Assembly: GCF_039539445.1 (NCBI RefSeq)
Contig: NZ_BAABDD010000042.1
Location: forward strand, 1 to 34,046
DNA length: 34,046 nucleotides
Reading direction: 5' to 3'
DNA from: Salinactinospora qingdaonensis
GTDB taxonomy: Bacteria > Actinomycetota > Actinomycetes > Streptosporangiales > Streptosporangiaceae
Shown here: positions 16,003-24,463 of the stretch, in pieces
Layout of the letters: each line of letters opens with the position of its first letter
Position numbering within the stretch: position 1 is the first letter of the stretch
The notes under the pieces: generated by a model
What the model was told of the DNA's origin: nothing
The model's input: the letters and a program-made list of their open reading frames with translations, nothing else
The model's database searches: none
Program-made: the position numbers and the translations under genes

Positions 16003-17568
16003 CTAGGTGCGGCGTTTGTAGGCGGCGCCGGGCTTGAGGCCGGTCTCACTGAACAGCCCGGACACGGTGACGAAGTGGTAGCCCTGCCCGCGCAGCCTCG
16101 TGATGATCTCGGGCACCGCGGCGACGGTGGGGGCGTGGATGTCGTGCATCAGCACGACGCTTCCCGGTGACGTCTGCGATGTCGCGATCTCGACGGTCTC
16201 GGCGGTGCTGCGCGTCTGCCAATCACGGGTGTCGACATCCCAGATGATCATCGGAAGAGCGGTGTTGGCGCTGGAGGTGGCGTCGTAGGCGCCGTAGGGA
16301 GGGCGCATGGTGCGCGGCGGTGCACCCACAGCCCGCTCGATGGCCGCGGAGGTCCGTTCCAGGTCGTTTCTGACCTGTTCTGGTGACAGGGTGGTGAGGT
16401 CGTCGTGCTGCCAACTGTGGTTCCCGATCTCGTGGCCCTCCCGCACCGCCCGGCGTAGGGTCTCGCCGTTGCCGTCGACGAGTTGACCCAGCACATAGAA
16501 GGTGGCGTCGACCGAGTGCTCGGCCAGGTGGTCCAGCAGTCGTTGGGTGTGGGGGCCAGGACCGTCGTCGAAGGTCAGCGCCACACAGGGGACACGGTCA
16601 CAGTCGAGAGTGGCCATCGCCGGCCCTGCCGCGGCCACCGTGTCGGTGCTCAAGTCAGCGGTGCCGCTGCCGTTCATGGCGGCCTCGCGGGCCTGGCGCC
16701 CCAGCTCGGAGAGGAGTTTGTCGGAGGTCGCGCGTTCCACCGTGATCTGATCGACAGGCACGGAACCGGTGCCGGCCTGGCCGGGGCTGAATCGGATCAC
16801 CACGTTGCCGGCGGTGTCGAAGCCGATGTCGTGCAGAGAGGACGCGCGTTGCTGCTTCTCGGCGGCAGCGGGCGGGGCGAAGGAGTCGTTGGAGGGGGAG
16901 GCCATCACAGTGGCTGCCTCGCGCAGATCCTCGGGTAGCTCCTCGGCGCTAACCCCGTAGTCGTCGCGCAGTTGGCGTGCGACCCGGGCGCCCAGGGCAG
17001 TGATGGCGGCCTCGTTGCGCAGCAGCGCCCGCCAGGGGCGGACCGTGGCGCTGGCGGTGTCGTACCAGCGTGTCGTTGCCGTGGTGGTCCCGGCGGTGCC
17101 GCCGCGGGCCACGATGCGCGCCCCCACGACGGCGTCGGAGACGGCCAGCAGGGTGGCTTCCTGTTCGAGCTCACCGCCGGTGCCGCTAGTGATGAGTTGG
17201 GTTTCCCGCTCCGCCATCAGCGTGCGGATTTCCATCGTCAAGGGGGCCGCGGTCGGGATCAGCGGGTAGCGGGCGGCTGTGCGCACCCCCTCGTGTTCGA
17301 TGACGAGCTCGCGGGTCTCCACGCCGCGCACCTGCTCAGGTGCTAGGCTCACCAGCTCGGTCTGAGTATCGGGGGGGTTGGGCTGTAGATCTTCGAAGTT
17401 GGGCAGGTAAGCGCACGCGGCTAGGCAGGTCAGCGCGGTCGCGGTGGCGCCTGTGCCCAAGAGGCGGTGCCCGGTGGTGGAGCTGAACACAGCAGTGGCC
17501 TTCAATCGTGCGTAAGACACGGAACACGGGACATCTGGGCAGTGATGGGGGAGCATGTCAGAACCCAC
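16003..17568 (-). CDS. Polysaccharide deacetylase with N-terminal lipoprotein-type signal
   Basis: A 521-residue exported enzyme. Residues about 35-55 form a hydrophobic segment ending in LTCLAAC, a fitting lipobox, so it is probably anchored outside the cell. A long central region (about 60-310) has no motif I can name. The C-terminal NodB domain is complete: TFDDGPGPHT (catalytic and metal Asp), HEIGNHSWQHDDL (metal His pair), RPPYGAYD and VLMHDIHAPT. Such domains remove N-acetyl groups from peptidoglycan or other N-acetylated glycans. The GTG start at 17568 has GGAG seven bases upstream; the resulting N-terminal extension before the signal is unusually long (about 34 residues), so a later start is possible. 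A small hairpin (15949-15964) lies about 40 bases past its stop. Confidence 0.88.
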   Translation of the reverse strand: MGSDMLPHHCPDVPCSVSYARLKATAVFSSTTGHRLLGTGATATALTCLAACAYLPNFEDLQPNPPDTQTELVSLAPEQVRGVETRELVIEHEGVRTAARYPLIPTAAPLTMEIRTLMAERETQLITSGTGGELEQEATLLAVSDAVVGARIVARGGTAGTTTATTRWYDTASATVRPWRALLRNEAAITALGARVARQLRDDYGVSAEELPEDLREAATVMASPSNDSFAPPAAAEKQQRASSLHDIGFDTAGNVVIRFSPGQAGTGSVPVDQITVERATSDKLLSELGRQAREAAMNGSGTADLSTDTVAAAGPAMATLDCDRVPCVALTFDDGPGPHTQRLLDHLAEHSVDATFYVLGQLVDGNGETLRRAVREGHEIGNHSWQHDDLTTLSPEQVRNDLERTSAAIERAVGAPPRTMRPPYGAYDATSSANTALPMIIWDVDTRDWQTRSTAETVEIATSQTSPGSVVLMHDIHAPTVAAVPEIITRLRGQGYHFVTVSGLFSETGLKPGAAYKRRT

Positions 17569-17720
17569 CCATTCACTCCGTAGAGTGATGATATTCTTAC
17601 CCTAAGTCGTCGCCTGTGTGGGGGATATGCCCAGCGTGGGCGTGGCCTGTTCTGGGGCGCCTAGGGATGCGTATCCGGTGCCGACAGCGGGAAGGACAGC
17701 TTCACCGCTTCCCCGGGAGG

Positions 17721-17750
17721 GTGCCCCGGCCTTCAGGCCAGGGAGGAACC
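17721..17750 (+). repeat. IS200/IS605-like end hairpin, left of the tnpB relic
   Basis: CCCCGGCC-TTCA-GGCCAGGG with flanking GTG and AGGAACC looks like the conserved hairpin found just after tnpB genes in actinobacterial IS200/IS605 elements. Here it lies before the tnpB remnant, so it may be left from a second, older element. Based on recalled patterns. Confidence 0.4.
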
Positions 17751-17782
17751 CGGGTGGCGGCTCACACACGGTGGTTCCTCGG

Positions 17783-18240
17783 GTGAAGGTCCGTACCTGC
17801 GTTCGGCGTACAAGGTTCGGGTCTACTCGGACTCCGCACAGGCGGTCCAGTCGGGCTCTACGTTCGGATGCGGGCGCCTGATGTGGAACAAGACACTGGC
17901 TGCGCGGCACACCGCCTGGCACCGGCGCGGCCAGCAGCTCCCTACGCCCAGACCGCTGCGGCGCTGACCGGGGAAAGCAGACCTCCGAGTCGGCACCCGA
18001 GACCGGCTAGCGAGGTGGGAATCGACCTCAAGGGAGGGCACCCGCGCCGAACTCTCCTCGGCCACCCGCCACTGGGTGTGCCCGGCCTGACGCACCCGCC
18101 ACGACCGTGACATCAACGCGGCCACGAACATCGGTGCGGCTGGTCGAGTCACCGCCCGCCACGCGGGAGACGCCGGTGGAGCCGGTGTCAGACGGCGCGA
18201 GGCCACCCTTGCGCGCTCGGCGACGAAGCAGGAAACCCAC
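17783..18240 (+). pseudogene. tnpB: Decayed tnpB (IS200/IS605 family)
   Basis: Fragments of TnpB, the RNA-guided nuclease of IS200/IS605 elements, in several frames. From 17809, TAC AAG begins YKVRVYSDSAQAVQ, then FGCGRLMWNKTLAARHTAW; a one-base loss near 17940 shifts to PYAQTAAALT (to about 17969). Most of the middle, including the RuvC core, is missing. From about 18040 the zinc-finger tail appears: ATRHWVCPA, stop, RTRHDRDINAATNIGAAG, and later SATKQE. The TGA at 18088-18090 replaces a zinc-binding cysteine. The N-terminal GTG frame at 17783 is also out of phase with the rest. With a large deletion, at least two frameshifts and a stop, it is dead. No tnpA is nearby. Confidence 0.8.
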
Positions 18241-18256
18241 CCCGCGAGGGGGAATC

Positions 18257-18279
18257 TTCTCCCGTTAGGAAGGGGAGAA
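18257..18279 (+). repeat. Right-end hairpin of the tnpB relic
   Basis: TTCTCCC (18257-18263) pairs with GGGAGAA (18273-18279), 9-base loop. It follows the TnpB C-terminal remnant and is followed by CGTCAATG, the arrangement typical of the 3' end of tnpB elements, where the guide-RNA scaffold ends. The aldehyde dehydrogenase starts about 40 bases later. Confidence 0.5.
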
Positions 18280-18319
18280 CGTCAATGAACCGTGGACCTC
18301 TCAACGAGGAGAGGAGAAC

Positions 18320-19861
18320 GTGGCCATGACTCCCACCGAACTGTCGACCACCGCCCAGATCCGCGAACGCGTGTCCAAGAGCCTGCGAAGCTGCGGGGTC
18401 GACCTCGCCGCCGATGCCGAGGCCACGTGGGGATCGTGGACGCCCATCACCGGTGAACGCCTTTTCCCCGTGACTCCGGCCACCGATACCGAGATCACTA
18501 TGGCCATAGCCAGGGCTTACGACGCTTTCGGCGTCTGGCGCTCGACCCCGGCGCCCCAGCGGGGCGCCCTGGTGCGGCGCTGGGGCGACCTCCTGCGCGA
18601 GCACAAGAGCGACCTGGCCACTGTCGTCACCGCCGAGGTGGGCAAGATCAGCTCCGAGGCGCAGGGCGAGGTCCAAGAGATGATCGACATATGCGACTTC
18701 GCCGTCGGGCTCTCCCGCCAGCTCTATGGCCGCACTATGGCCACCGAGCGGCCCGGGCACCGGCTGATGGAGACGTGGCACCCCCTTGGCGTAGTGGGAG
18801 TCATCTCCGCGTTCAACTTTCCCGTGGCGGTGTGGTCGTGGAACACCGCTATCGCGCTGGTCTGCGGCGATCCGGTGGTGTGGAAGCCCTCCGAGACCAC
18901 ACCGCTGACGTCGCTGGCATGCGCGGCGCTCCTCGCTCGGGCCGTGGCCGAGGTGGGTGCGCCCGCCGATGTCCACCAGTTGCTCCTCGGAGGGCGCGAG
19001 GTCGGGGAGCAACTGGTGGACGACCCTCGCATCGCCCTGGTCAGCGCCACCGGCTCGGTGGCTATGGGCCAGCGGGTGGGGCCACGGGTCGCGGCGCGCT
19101 TCGGCCGCTGCATCCTTGAGTTGGGCGGCAACAACGCCGCGGTCGTCACCCCCTCGGCGGATCTGGATCTGGCTACGCGCGCCGTCGTCTTCGCCGCTGC
19201 CGGAACGGCCGGACAGCGGTGCACGACACTGCGCCGCCTCATCGTCCACGAGAGCGTCGCCGATGACCTCCTCGCCGGCATCACCGAGGCCTACGCCGAA
19301 CTGTCTATCGGTGACCCCTTCGACGCGGCCACGCTCGTGGGGCCACTCATCGGGGCCCGCGCCTACGAGGCCATGCTCAGCGCCCTGGAGCGCGCCCGCG
19401 CCGACGGCGGCACGGTGATCACCGGCGGACAGCGCCGGTTGCACCGGCAGGCCCCCGACGCCTACTACGTGCAGCCGGCCGTGGTGCGCATGCCCGACCA
19501 GACCGCGGTGATGCGCGAGGAGACGTTCGCGCCGATCCTGCACGCACTGACCTACCGCACCCATGCCGAGGCCATCGCTCGCAACAACGAGGTCACCCAA
19601 GGGTTGTCGGCCAGCGTGTTCACGCGCGATCAGCGCGAGGCTGAGGAGTTCATGGCCGCCGAGGGCGCCGACTGCGGCATCGTCAACGTCAACATCGGCA
19701 CCTCGGGGGCCGAGATCGGGGGAGCTTTCGGCGGGGAGAAGCACACCGGCGGCGGGCGCGAGTCGGGCTCGGACGCCTGGCGGGCCTACATGCGTCGAGC
19801 CACCAACACGGTGAACTACTCGCCGGAGCTGCCGCTGGCCCAGGGCGTGAGCTTCCTGTGA
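18320..19861 (+). CDS. ALDH7-type aldehyde dehydrogenase (L-piperidine-6-carboxylate / aminoadipate semialdehyde type)
   Basis: A 513-residue cytosolic NAD-dependent aldehyde dehydrogenase. Visible residues are the catalytic C301 in TAGQRCTTLRRL and the general-base Glu in LELGGNNAAV. The cofactor region SATGSVAMGQRV and the C-terminal GAFGGEKHTGGGRESGSDAW are also present. That last block and LPLAQGV near the end are signatures of the ALDH7 (antiquitin) group. This group oxidises the lysine-derived aminoadipate semialdehyde, in equilibrium with piperideine-6-carboxylate, to aminoadipate. A lysine aminotransferase partner is not adjacent. GTG 18320 and ATG 18326 are both possible starts; two GAGGAG boxes (18306 and 18311) serve either. 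The gene sits directly after the tnpB relic. Confidence 0.9.
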   Translation: MAMTPTELSTTAQIRERVSKSLRSCGVDLAADAEATWGSWTPITGERLFPVTPATDTEITMAIARAYDAFGVWRSTPAPQRGALVRRWGDLLREHKSDLATVVTAEVGKISSEAQGEVQEMIDICDFAVGLSRQLYGRTMATERPGHRLMETWHPLGVVGVISAFNFPVAVWSWNTAIALVCGDPVVWKPSETTPLTSLACAALLARAVAEVGAPADVHQLLLGGREVGEQLVDDPRIALVSATGSVAMGQRVGPRVAARFGRCILELGGNNAAVVTPSADLDLATRAVVFAAAGTAGQRCTTLRRLIVHESVADDLLAGITEAYAELSIGDPFDAATLVGPLIGARAYEAMLSALERARADGGTVITGGQRRLHRQAPDAYYVQPAVVRMPDQTAVMREETFAPILHALTYRTHAEAIARNNEVTQGLSASVFTRDQREAEEFMAAEGADCGIVNVNIGTSGAEIGGAFGGEKHTGGGRESGSDAWRAYMRRATNTVNYSPELPLAQGVSFL

Positions 19862-19885
19862 GCCCTCGCGCGGCGCTGGGGCCGC

Positions 19886-19986
19886 GCAGTCCGCCCTAAA
19901 CAGGTGGTTGACCACGGCGGTGTCGGTGACCAGAGTCGACACCAAGCCGGGGCGCAAGGCGACGTCGGTGGCTTCGACCGCAGAGG
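19886..19986 (-). pseudogene. Possible C-terminal remnant of a SorC-type sugar-responsive regulator
   Basis: The minus strand encodes VALRPGLVSTLVTDTAVVNHLFR, which resembles the C-terminal end of SorC/DeoR-type sugar-binding regulators (pattern ALR-GLV--LVTD--TA). The frame has lost its stop and runs on into antisense of the aldehyde dehydrogenase; upstream homology ends near 19986, where a dehydrogenase tail begins on the other strand. Identification is by recall of family pattern over about 25 residues, so it is tentative. Confidence 0.4.
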
Positions 19987-19989
19987 CCG

Positions 19990-20118
19990 GGCGACATCGA
20001 CGCCGCCCCACTGCCCACTCACGTCCTGCCGCTGGCGCGCTTTCCCGAGGCGCTCGACCTCATACGCGCCGGAACCGGCGGGAAGATCCACATCACTTCA
20101 GACGATACCGGTGACTGA
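19990..20118 (+). pseudogene. C-terminal remnant of a medium-chain (polyol-type) dehydrogenase
   Basis: The frame ending at TGA 20116-20118 encodes IDAAPLPTHVLPLARFPEAL followed by DLIRAGTGGKIHITSDDTGD. This is the typical end of zinc-type medium-chain dehydrogenases: the threonine-His strand, PLARFPEAL helix and the terminal G-GGKI strand. There is no start codon or catalytic domain, so it is a truncated gene. Such dehydrogenases for xylitol, arabitol or sorbitol are often encoded with SorC regulators and xylulokinase, and an intact xylulokinase lies at 22872. Confidence 0.6.
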
Positions 20119-20236
20119 GCCCGCCCCGCGCCGCCCTGGCACGGCCGCTGCGGACACGCCACGGGGGATGCAACAGACGTCCGGAGAATCGGGCAGTCTG
20201 GACAACGTGACACCAGGAGAACCCAGCACGGAAAGG

Positions 20237-22600
20237 ATGAGCCTGGGGGCGGCGATCCGGCAGCGGACACGCCTGACCACGCGGCGGCCCCTGGACTTAC
20301 TGTTGGCGTTGGCTGGGGGTGTGACGCTCGCCGCGGTGCTGCTGCTCGTGCGTCTGACCGCAGACGGGGTCGACACCCCGCCCCCGGGGCCGTTGCGTAC
20401 GCTACTGCCGGCATCGCTGCTGGCCCTGGCCTCCGGGGTGGCCAACCTGGCCGTCATTTTGTTGGTCTGCGTCACCATCGTCGAGCGCCTCATCCACCGT
20501 GAGTTTCGCCATATTCTTCGGGCGTTGCTGGCCGCCTGTCTGGGCTACGCTCTCGCCGGCGCGCTCAACGCCGTCGCCTTCCACATCGCCGGACCGGCGG
20601 GACCACCCGAGGCGCTGGCCACCCCGCCTTACCAGGGCGGCCTCACCCAGCCCCTGCACGGCTACCTTGCCGCGGCCGTGGGCTACGCCCAAACGATGGG
20701 CCCGGCCCACATGCCGCGCGTGCGCGTCGGGATATGGGCCGGGATCGCCGTCACCGCCGCCTCGGTGCTGTTGTCGGGCTTCACCACCCCGTTGGGGCTG
20801 GCCCTCACCTTCGTGCTCGGCTGGACCTGCGCCTGGATCGCCCGCTACAGCGTGGGCATCACCTCACCGGCCCCCGAACCAGCGCGGCTCGTGCGCGAAC
20901 TGCGCCGGTTGGGGATCGACCCCCTTGACATCACCGCCGACGGCACCGACCAGGAAGGCCACGACCGCTTCGCCATCGACACCGTCGACCGTCGCTTCGA
21001 TGCGGTCCTGGTCCGCGCCGACGTCGCCACCGGCTTTTGGAAACGCCTGTTCAGCCGTTTGCTGCTGCGCGACCCTGCGGCCCCTCCCGTACTGTTCACC
21101 CTGCGCCGCCGCGTGGAACACACCGCCCTCCTCGACTTCGCCGCCCAGGCCGCCGGAGCCGCCGTTCCCCGCTTGCTGGCGCTAGGAGACCTCGGCCCCG
21201 GCACGACCCTGCTGGTGCGTGAGCACGTGCGCACCCGCTCTCTGGCCCAGTTGCACTCCCACGAGATCACCGACGCCCTCCTCGACGAGGTCTGGAACGG
21301 TCTTGCCCTGCTGCATCGCCACCGCATCGCCCACCGCAACGTCAGCGACCTCACCGTGGGGCTGCGCATGGACGGCCGCGCCGTCTTCCACGGGATGTCC
21401 ACCGGCGATGTGGCCGCCGGCGGCTTCGCCGCCTCCCTCGACACCGCCGCGCTGCTCACCACGTTGGCGCTGCGCGTGGGCGCGCGCCGCGCCGTGGAGT
21501 CGGCGGTGCGCCACCTGGGCACCGAGACCGTCGCGGCCACTCTGCCGTTCTTGCAGCCCGCCGGGCTGCCTCGCACCCTGCGCCGCCGCATGAGGTCGAG
21601 TTCGATCACCCTCGGCGACGTGCGCACCGAGATCAACCGCATCGAACCCGAGGCGCCGGCCGGCCCGGCCAAGCTGGAGCGGATGCGCCCGCGCACTGTG
21701 GTCAGCGTCGCAGCGGCCACCATCGTCGGCGTGCTGCTGGCCTCCCAACTCACCGACGTCGACCTCACTACGATCAGCGGCGCCAACCTCGTCTGGACCG
21801 CAGCGGCGTTCGTGACCTCCCTGGTGGTCGTGTTCGCCGCCGCGCTGGTCCTCATCGGCTTCGTCCCGGTCCGGTTGCCCCTGTGGTCCACCGTCCTGGT
21901 CCAGTTCGCCGGCTCCTTCATCCGGATCGCGGCCCCGGCGGGGCTGGGCTCGCTGGCCCTCAACACCCGCTACGCCACCCGCATGGGCGCCTCAGCCGGA
22001 CTCGCCATCTCGGCCGTGGGCGTCTCTCAGCTCGTGGGGCTGCTGACCCACGTGGCGCTGCTGCTGATCTGTGCCTACCTCGCCGGCACCGCCTACCCCG
22101 CCGACTTCTCTCCCTCAGCGATCCTGCTCGTGGTCGCCGGCGTCCTCTCGGTCGCGGTCGCGGCTGTGCTGGCTTTTCCCGCGCTGCGTCGGGCCATCAT
22201 GAACCGGGTGCGCCCCTACTTCCAGGGCGTCCTCCCGCAGCTGCTCGACCTGGCCCAACAGCCGCGACGCCTCGTCTTGGGCCTGGGCGGCACGCTGCTG
22301 CTCACCGTCGGGTTCGTGCTGTGCCTGCACTTTTCCATCGTCGCCTTCGGCGGCAGCGCCAACCTGGCCGCTGTCGCGGTGGTCTTCCTCGCCGGCAACG
22401 CGGTGGGCTCGGCCGCCCCTACCCCCGGCGGGCTGGGGGCGGTCGAAGCGGCCCTGTTGGGCGGGCTGACCACGGTAGCCGGTGTCCCAGCCAGCGCAGC
22501 ACTGCCCGCCGTGCTGCTGTTTCGGCTGCTCACCTTCTGGTTCCCGGTGCTTCCCGGGTGGGGTGCGTTCCACTACCTGCAACGCAAGAAACTCATCTAG
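20237..22600 (+). CDS. LPG-synthase-TM/flippase-like membrane protein with degenerate kinase domain
   Basis: About 787 residues. The N-terminal third has several hydrophobic helices (LDLLLALAGGVTLAAVLLLV onward). Residues about 215-420 form a cytosolic kinase-like domain. The C-terminal third is an LPG_synthase_TM/TIGR00374 region with about seven to eight helices (for example SFIRIAAPAGLGSLALNTRY and GNAVGSAAPTPGGLGAVEAAL). This last module is related to the flippase part of MprF. In the kinase part the catalytic loop reads IAHRN (H366-R367-N368) instead of HRD, and FHG (384-386) stands where DFG is expected, so it is probably a pseudokinase. The lipid it handles is unknown. The start is uncertain: ATG 20237 has AAAGG directly against it, and ATG 20168 or GTG 20207 are alternatives. 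Confidence 0.8.
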   Translation: MSLGAAIRQRTRLTTRRPLDLLLALAGGVTLAAVLLLVRLTADGVDTPPPGPLRTLLPASLLALASGVANLAVILLVCVTIVERLIHREFRHILRALLAACLGYALAGALNAVAFHIAGPAGPPEALATPPYQGGLTQPLHGYLAAAVGYAQTMGPAHMPRVRVGIWAGIAVTAASVLLSGFTTPLGLALTFVLGWTCAWIARYSVGITSPAPEPARLVRELRRLGIDPLDITADGTDQEGHDRFAIDTVDRRFDAVLVRADVATGFWKRLFSRLLLRDPAAPPVLFTLRRRVEHTALLDFAAQAAGAAVPRLLALGDLGPGTTLLVREHVRTRSLAQLHSHEITDALLDEVWNGLALLHRHRIAHRNVSDLTVGLRMDGRAVFHGMSTGDVAAGGFAASLDTAALLTTLALRVGARRAVESAVRHLGTETVAATLPFLQPAGLPRTLRRRMRSSSITLGDVRTEINRIEPEAPAGPAKLERMRPRTVVSVAAATIVGVLLASQLTDVDLTTISGANLVWTAAAFVTSLVVVFAAALVLIGFVPVRLPLWSTVLVQFAGSFIRIAAPAGLGSLALNTRYATRMGASAGLAISAVGVSQLVGLLTHVALLLICAYLAGTAYPADFSPSAILLVVAGVLSVAVAAVLAFPALRRAIMNRVRPYFQGVLPQLLDLAQQPRRLVLGLGGTLLLTVGFVLCLHFSIVAFGGSANLAAVAVVFLAGNAVGSAAPTPGGLGAVEAALLGGLTTVAGVPASAALPAVLLFRLLTFWFPVLPGWGAFHYLQRKKLI

Positions 22601-22871
22601 CAGCTCTCCGCCCGCGGCCCCTCCCACACCAACCTCGACCTCCCGGCGCCCCCTGGAAAACGTGGAGCGAGGAGACCACGGTGGGCACGCCCACACGGCC
22701 ACCTACTGCCACGGCCTCCTCCCGCAGGCCGCCCCTTGGTAGCCTGCGCAATGGCGCGGTGATCACGCGGCGACCGGCCGCAGCCGAGCCAGCGAATCGG
22801 CCCGCCCCGCAGCCACCACCCTTACGGCCAGCGGGACGCGGCCACGTCGCAGGAGGAGAGGACGCCCGGCT

Positions 22872-24287
22872 ATGGCTCGTGCAGCGCTGATCGGCCTGGA
22901 CCTCGGCACCAGCGGGGTCAAAGCCCTCGTGATCGCCCTCGACGGCACCCAACTCGGCGAGGCCGACCACCCCCACCCGGTGGTCTCACCCGAGCCCGGC
23001 TGGGCCGAAACCGCGCCCATGGCGTGGTGGGAGGCCGCCGTGTCCGCGGTGCGCGCCGCCCGGAAACAGGCCGGCGAGGTGGAGATCACCGGCATCGGTG
23101 TCGACGGCCAGATGCACGGCCTAGTGCTCACTGACGCCGACGCCACCCCGGTCAGACCCGCACTGCTGTGGGCCGACCAGCGCGCCGAAGAGGTCATGGG
23201 ACGCTGGACCCAACTGTCGGCCCCCCAACGCGCCCGCCTGGCCAACCCCCTGACCCCCGGCATGACCGGTCCTTTGCTGCGGTGGGTCGCCGAACACGAA
23301 CCGGAGTCGTTGCACCGCTCCCAGTGGGCGCTGTTGCCCAAAGACTGGCTGCGCATGCGCCTCACTGGCCGCGCCGTCACCGACCCCTCCGACGCCTCGG
23401 CCACCCTGCTGTGGGACATGCCCGAAGAGACCTGGTCACAGCCCGCGCTGGAAGCCTGCGGCGTCGGGGCCCAACTGCTACCGCCCGTGGCCGCCTCCGC
23501 CTCGTGCGCCGGCTCCCTCAGCGAGGCCGCAGCCACCGAACTCGGGCTGCCCCCCGGGATTTCGGTGGCCACCGGCACCGGCGACACCCCCGCCGCGGTC
23601 CTCGCCGGCGGGCTCGCCCCGGGCCAGGCCCAGATCACCGTCGGCAGCGGCGCCCAGATCGTCGTCCCCGTCGCCGAGCCCACCCCCGCCCCCGGCGTGC
23701 ACGTCTACCGCACCGCCGACGACAGCGGCTGGTACCGCATGGCCGCGGTCCAAAACGCCGGCCTCGCGTTGGAGTGGCTCACCACCCTACTCGCCGCCAC
23801 CTGGGACGAGCTCTACGCCAGCGTCGAATACGGCCGTCCCGGCGCCGACGGGGTCACCTTCGTGCCCCACCTCACCGGCGAACGCACCCCCATCCTCGAC
23901 GCTTCGGCGACCGGCTCCCTGCTGGGCCTGCGCCTGGGCACCGACCGGGCCGCGCTGCTGCGCGCCGGCGTCGAAGGCGTGGCGCTGTCGCTGCGCCACG
24001 CCGCCACCGCCCTGGCCGGTGGGCTCCCCGACCAGGTGCGCCTGGCCGGGGGCGGCAGCCACCACCCCGCCTTCCGTCGGCTCCTGGCCGACGTGCTCAA
24101 CGTCGAACTCCACCCCATTCGGCTGCGCAGCGCCTCCGCGCTGGGCGCCGCCATCCTCGCCGCCCGCGCCGCCGGTCTCGACGATCCCCACGTCCAGCCC
24201 GAGCACGAAGCCCCCGTCCTGCCCGGCGAGCGCGCCGCCGCCTACGACGAGATCTTCCAGAACTACCTGGATTCGGTGCGTCGCTGA
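22872..24287 (+). CDS. xylB: Xylulokinase (FGGY family)
   Basis: A 471-residue cytosolic kinase that phosphorylates D-xylulose with ATP, feeding the pentose phosphate pathway. The N-terminal IGLDLGTSGVKALV, then GVDGQMHGLVL (a xylulokinase-specific variant), LLWADQRA, the catalytic Asp in ATGTGDTPAAVLAGG, TGERTP and the C-terminal RLAGGGSHHPAFRRLLADVL are all present. Length fits the family (about 480). AGGAGGAGAGG precedes the ATG at rather long distance. No xylose isomerase, transporter or intact polyol dehydrogenase is adjacent; remnants of a dehydrogenase and possibly a SorC regulator lie 2.7 kb upstream, so the kinase may be the survivor of a pentitol-use locus. A small hairpin at 24287-24316 follows. 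Confidence 0.92.
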   Translation: MARAALIGLDLGTSGVKALVIALDGTQLGEADHPHPVVSPEPGWAETAPMAWWEAAVSAVRAARKQAGEVEITGIGVDGQMHGLVLTDADATPVRPALLWADQRAEEVMGRWTQLSAPQRARLANPLTPGMTGPLLRWVAEHEPESLHRSQWALLPKDWLRMRLTGRAVTDPSDASATLLWDMPEETWSQPALEACGVGAQLLPPVAASASCAGSLSEAAATELGLPPGISVATGTGDTPAAVLAGGLAPGQAQITVGSGAQIVVPVAEPTPAPGVHVYRTADDSGWYRMAAVQNAGLALEWLTTLLAATWDELYASVEYGRPGADGVTFVPHLTGERTPILDASATGSLLGLRLGTDRAALLRAGVEGVALSLRHAATALAGGLPDQVRLAGGGSHHPAFRRLLADVLNVELHPIRLRSASALGAAILAARAAGLDDPHVQPEHEAPVLPGERAAAYDEIFQNYLDSVRR

Positions 24288-24316
24288 GTCGGCTCCCCAG
24301 CGCGGCGCGGCCGACT
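24287..24316. terminator. Possible terminator after xylulokinase
   Basis: AGTCGGC (24287-24293) and GCCGACT (24310-24316) form a 7-bp stem that starts on the last base of the stop codon; the 16-base loop is itself GC-rich. No T tract. A plausible but weak terminator. Confidence 0.4.
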
Positions 24317-24463
24317 TCGGACACCTCTGCCCCCTGTGGTTACCGCCCCTCCCGCTGGGGCAGCGGTGCTCGGCGTGCCACTTCCCATCGCGCCGGCTCG
24401 CCTGCGGCCCCGGTAGTGGTGGGAGTGGCCCGTCGCAGCGCAGCCGAAGGGAAAGGCGCGACC

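Noticed and set aside
18188..20011. 607-codon open frame antisense to the aldehyde dehydrogenase
   Set aside because: Antisense shadow of a well-supported ALDH gene; only its N-terminal end (19886-19986) shows any independent family resemblance and is listed separately as a remnant.
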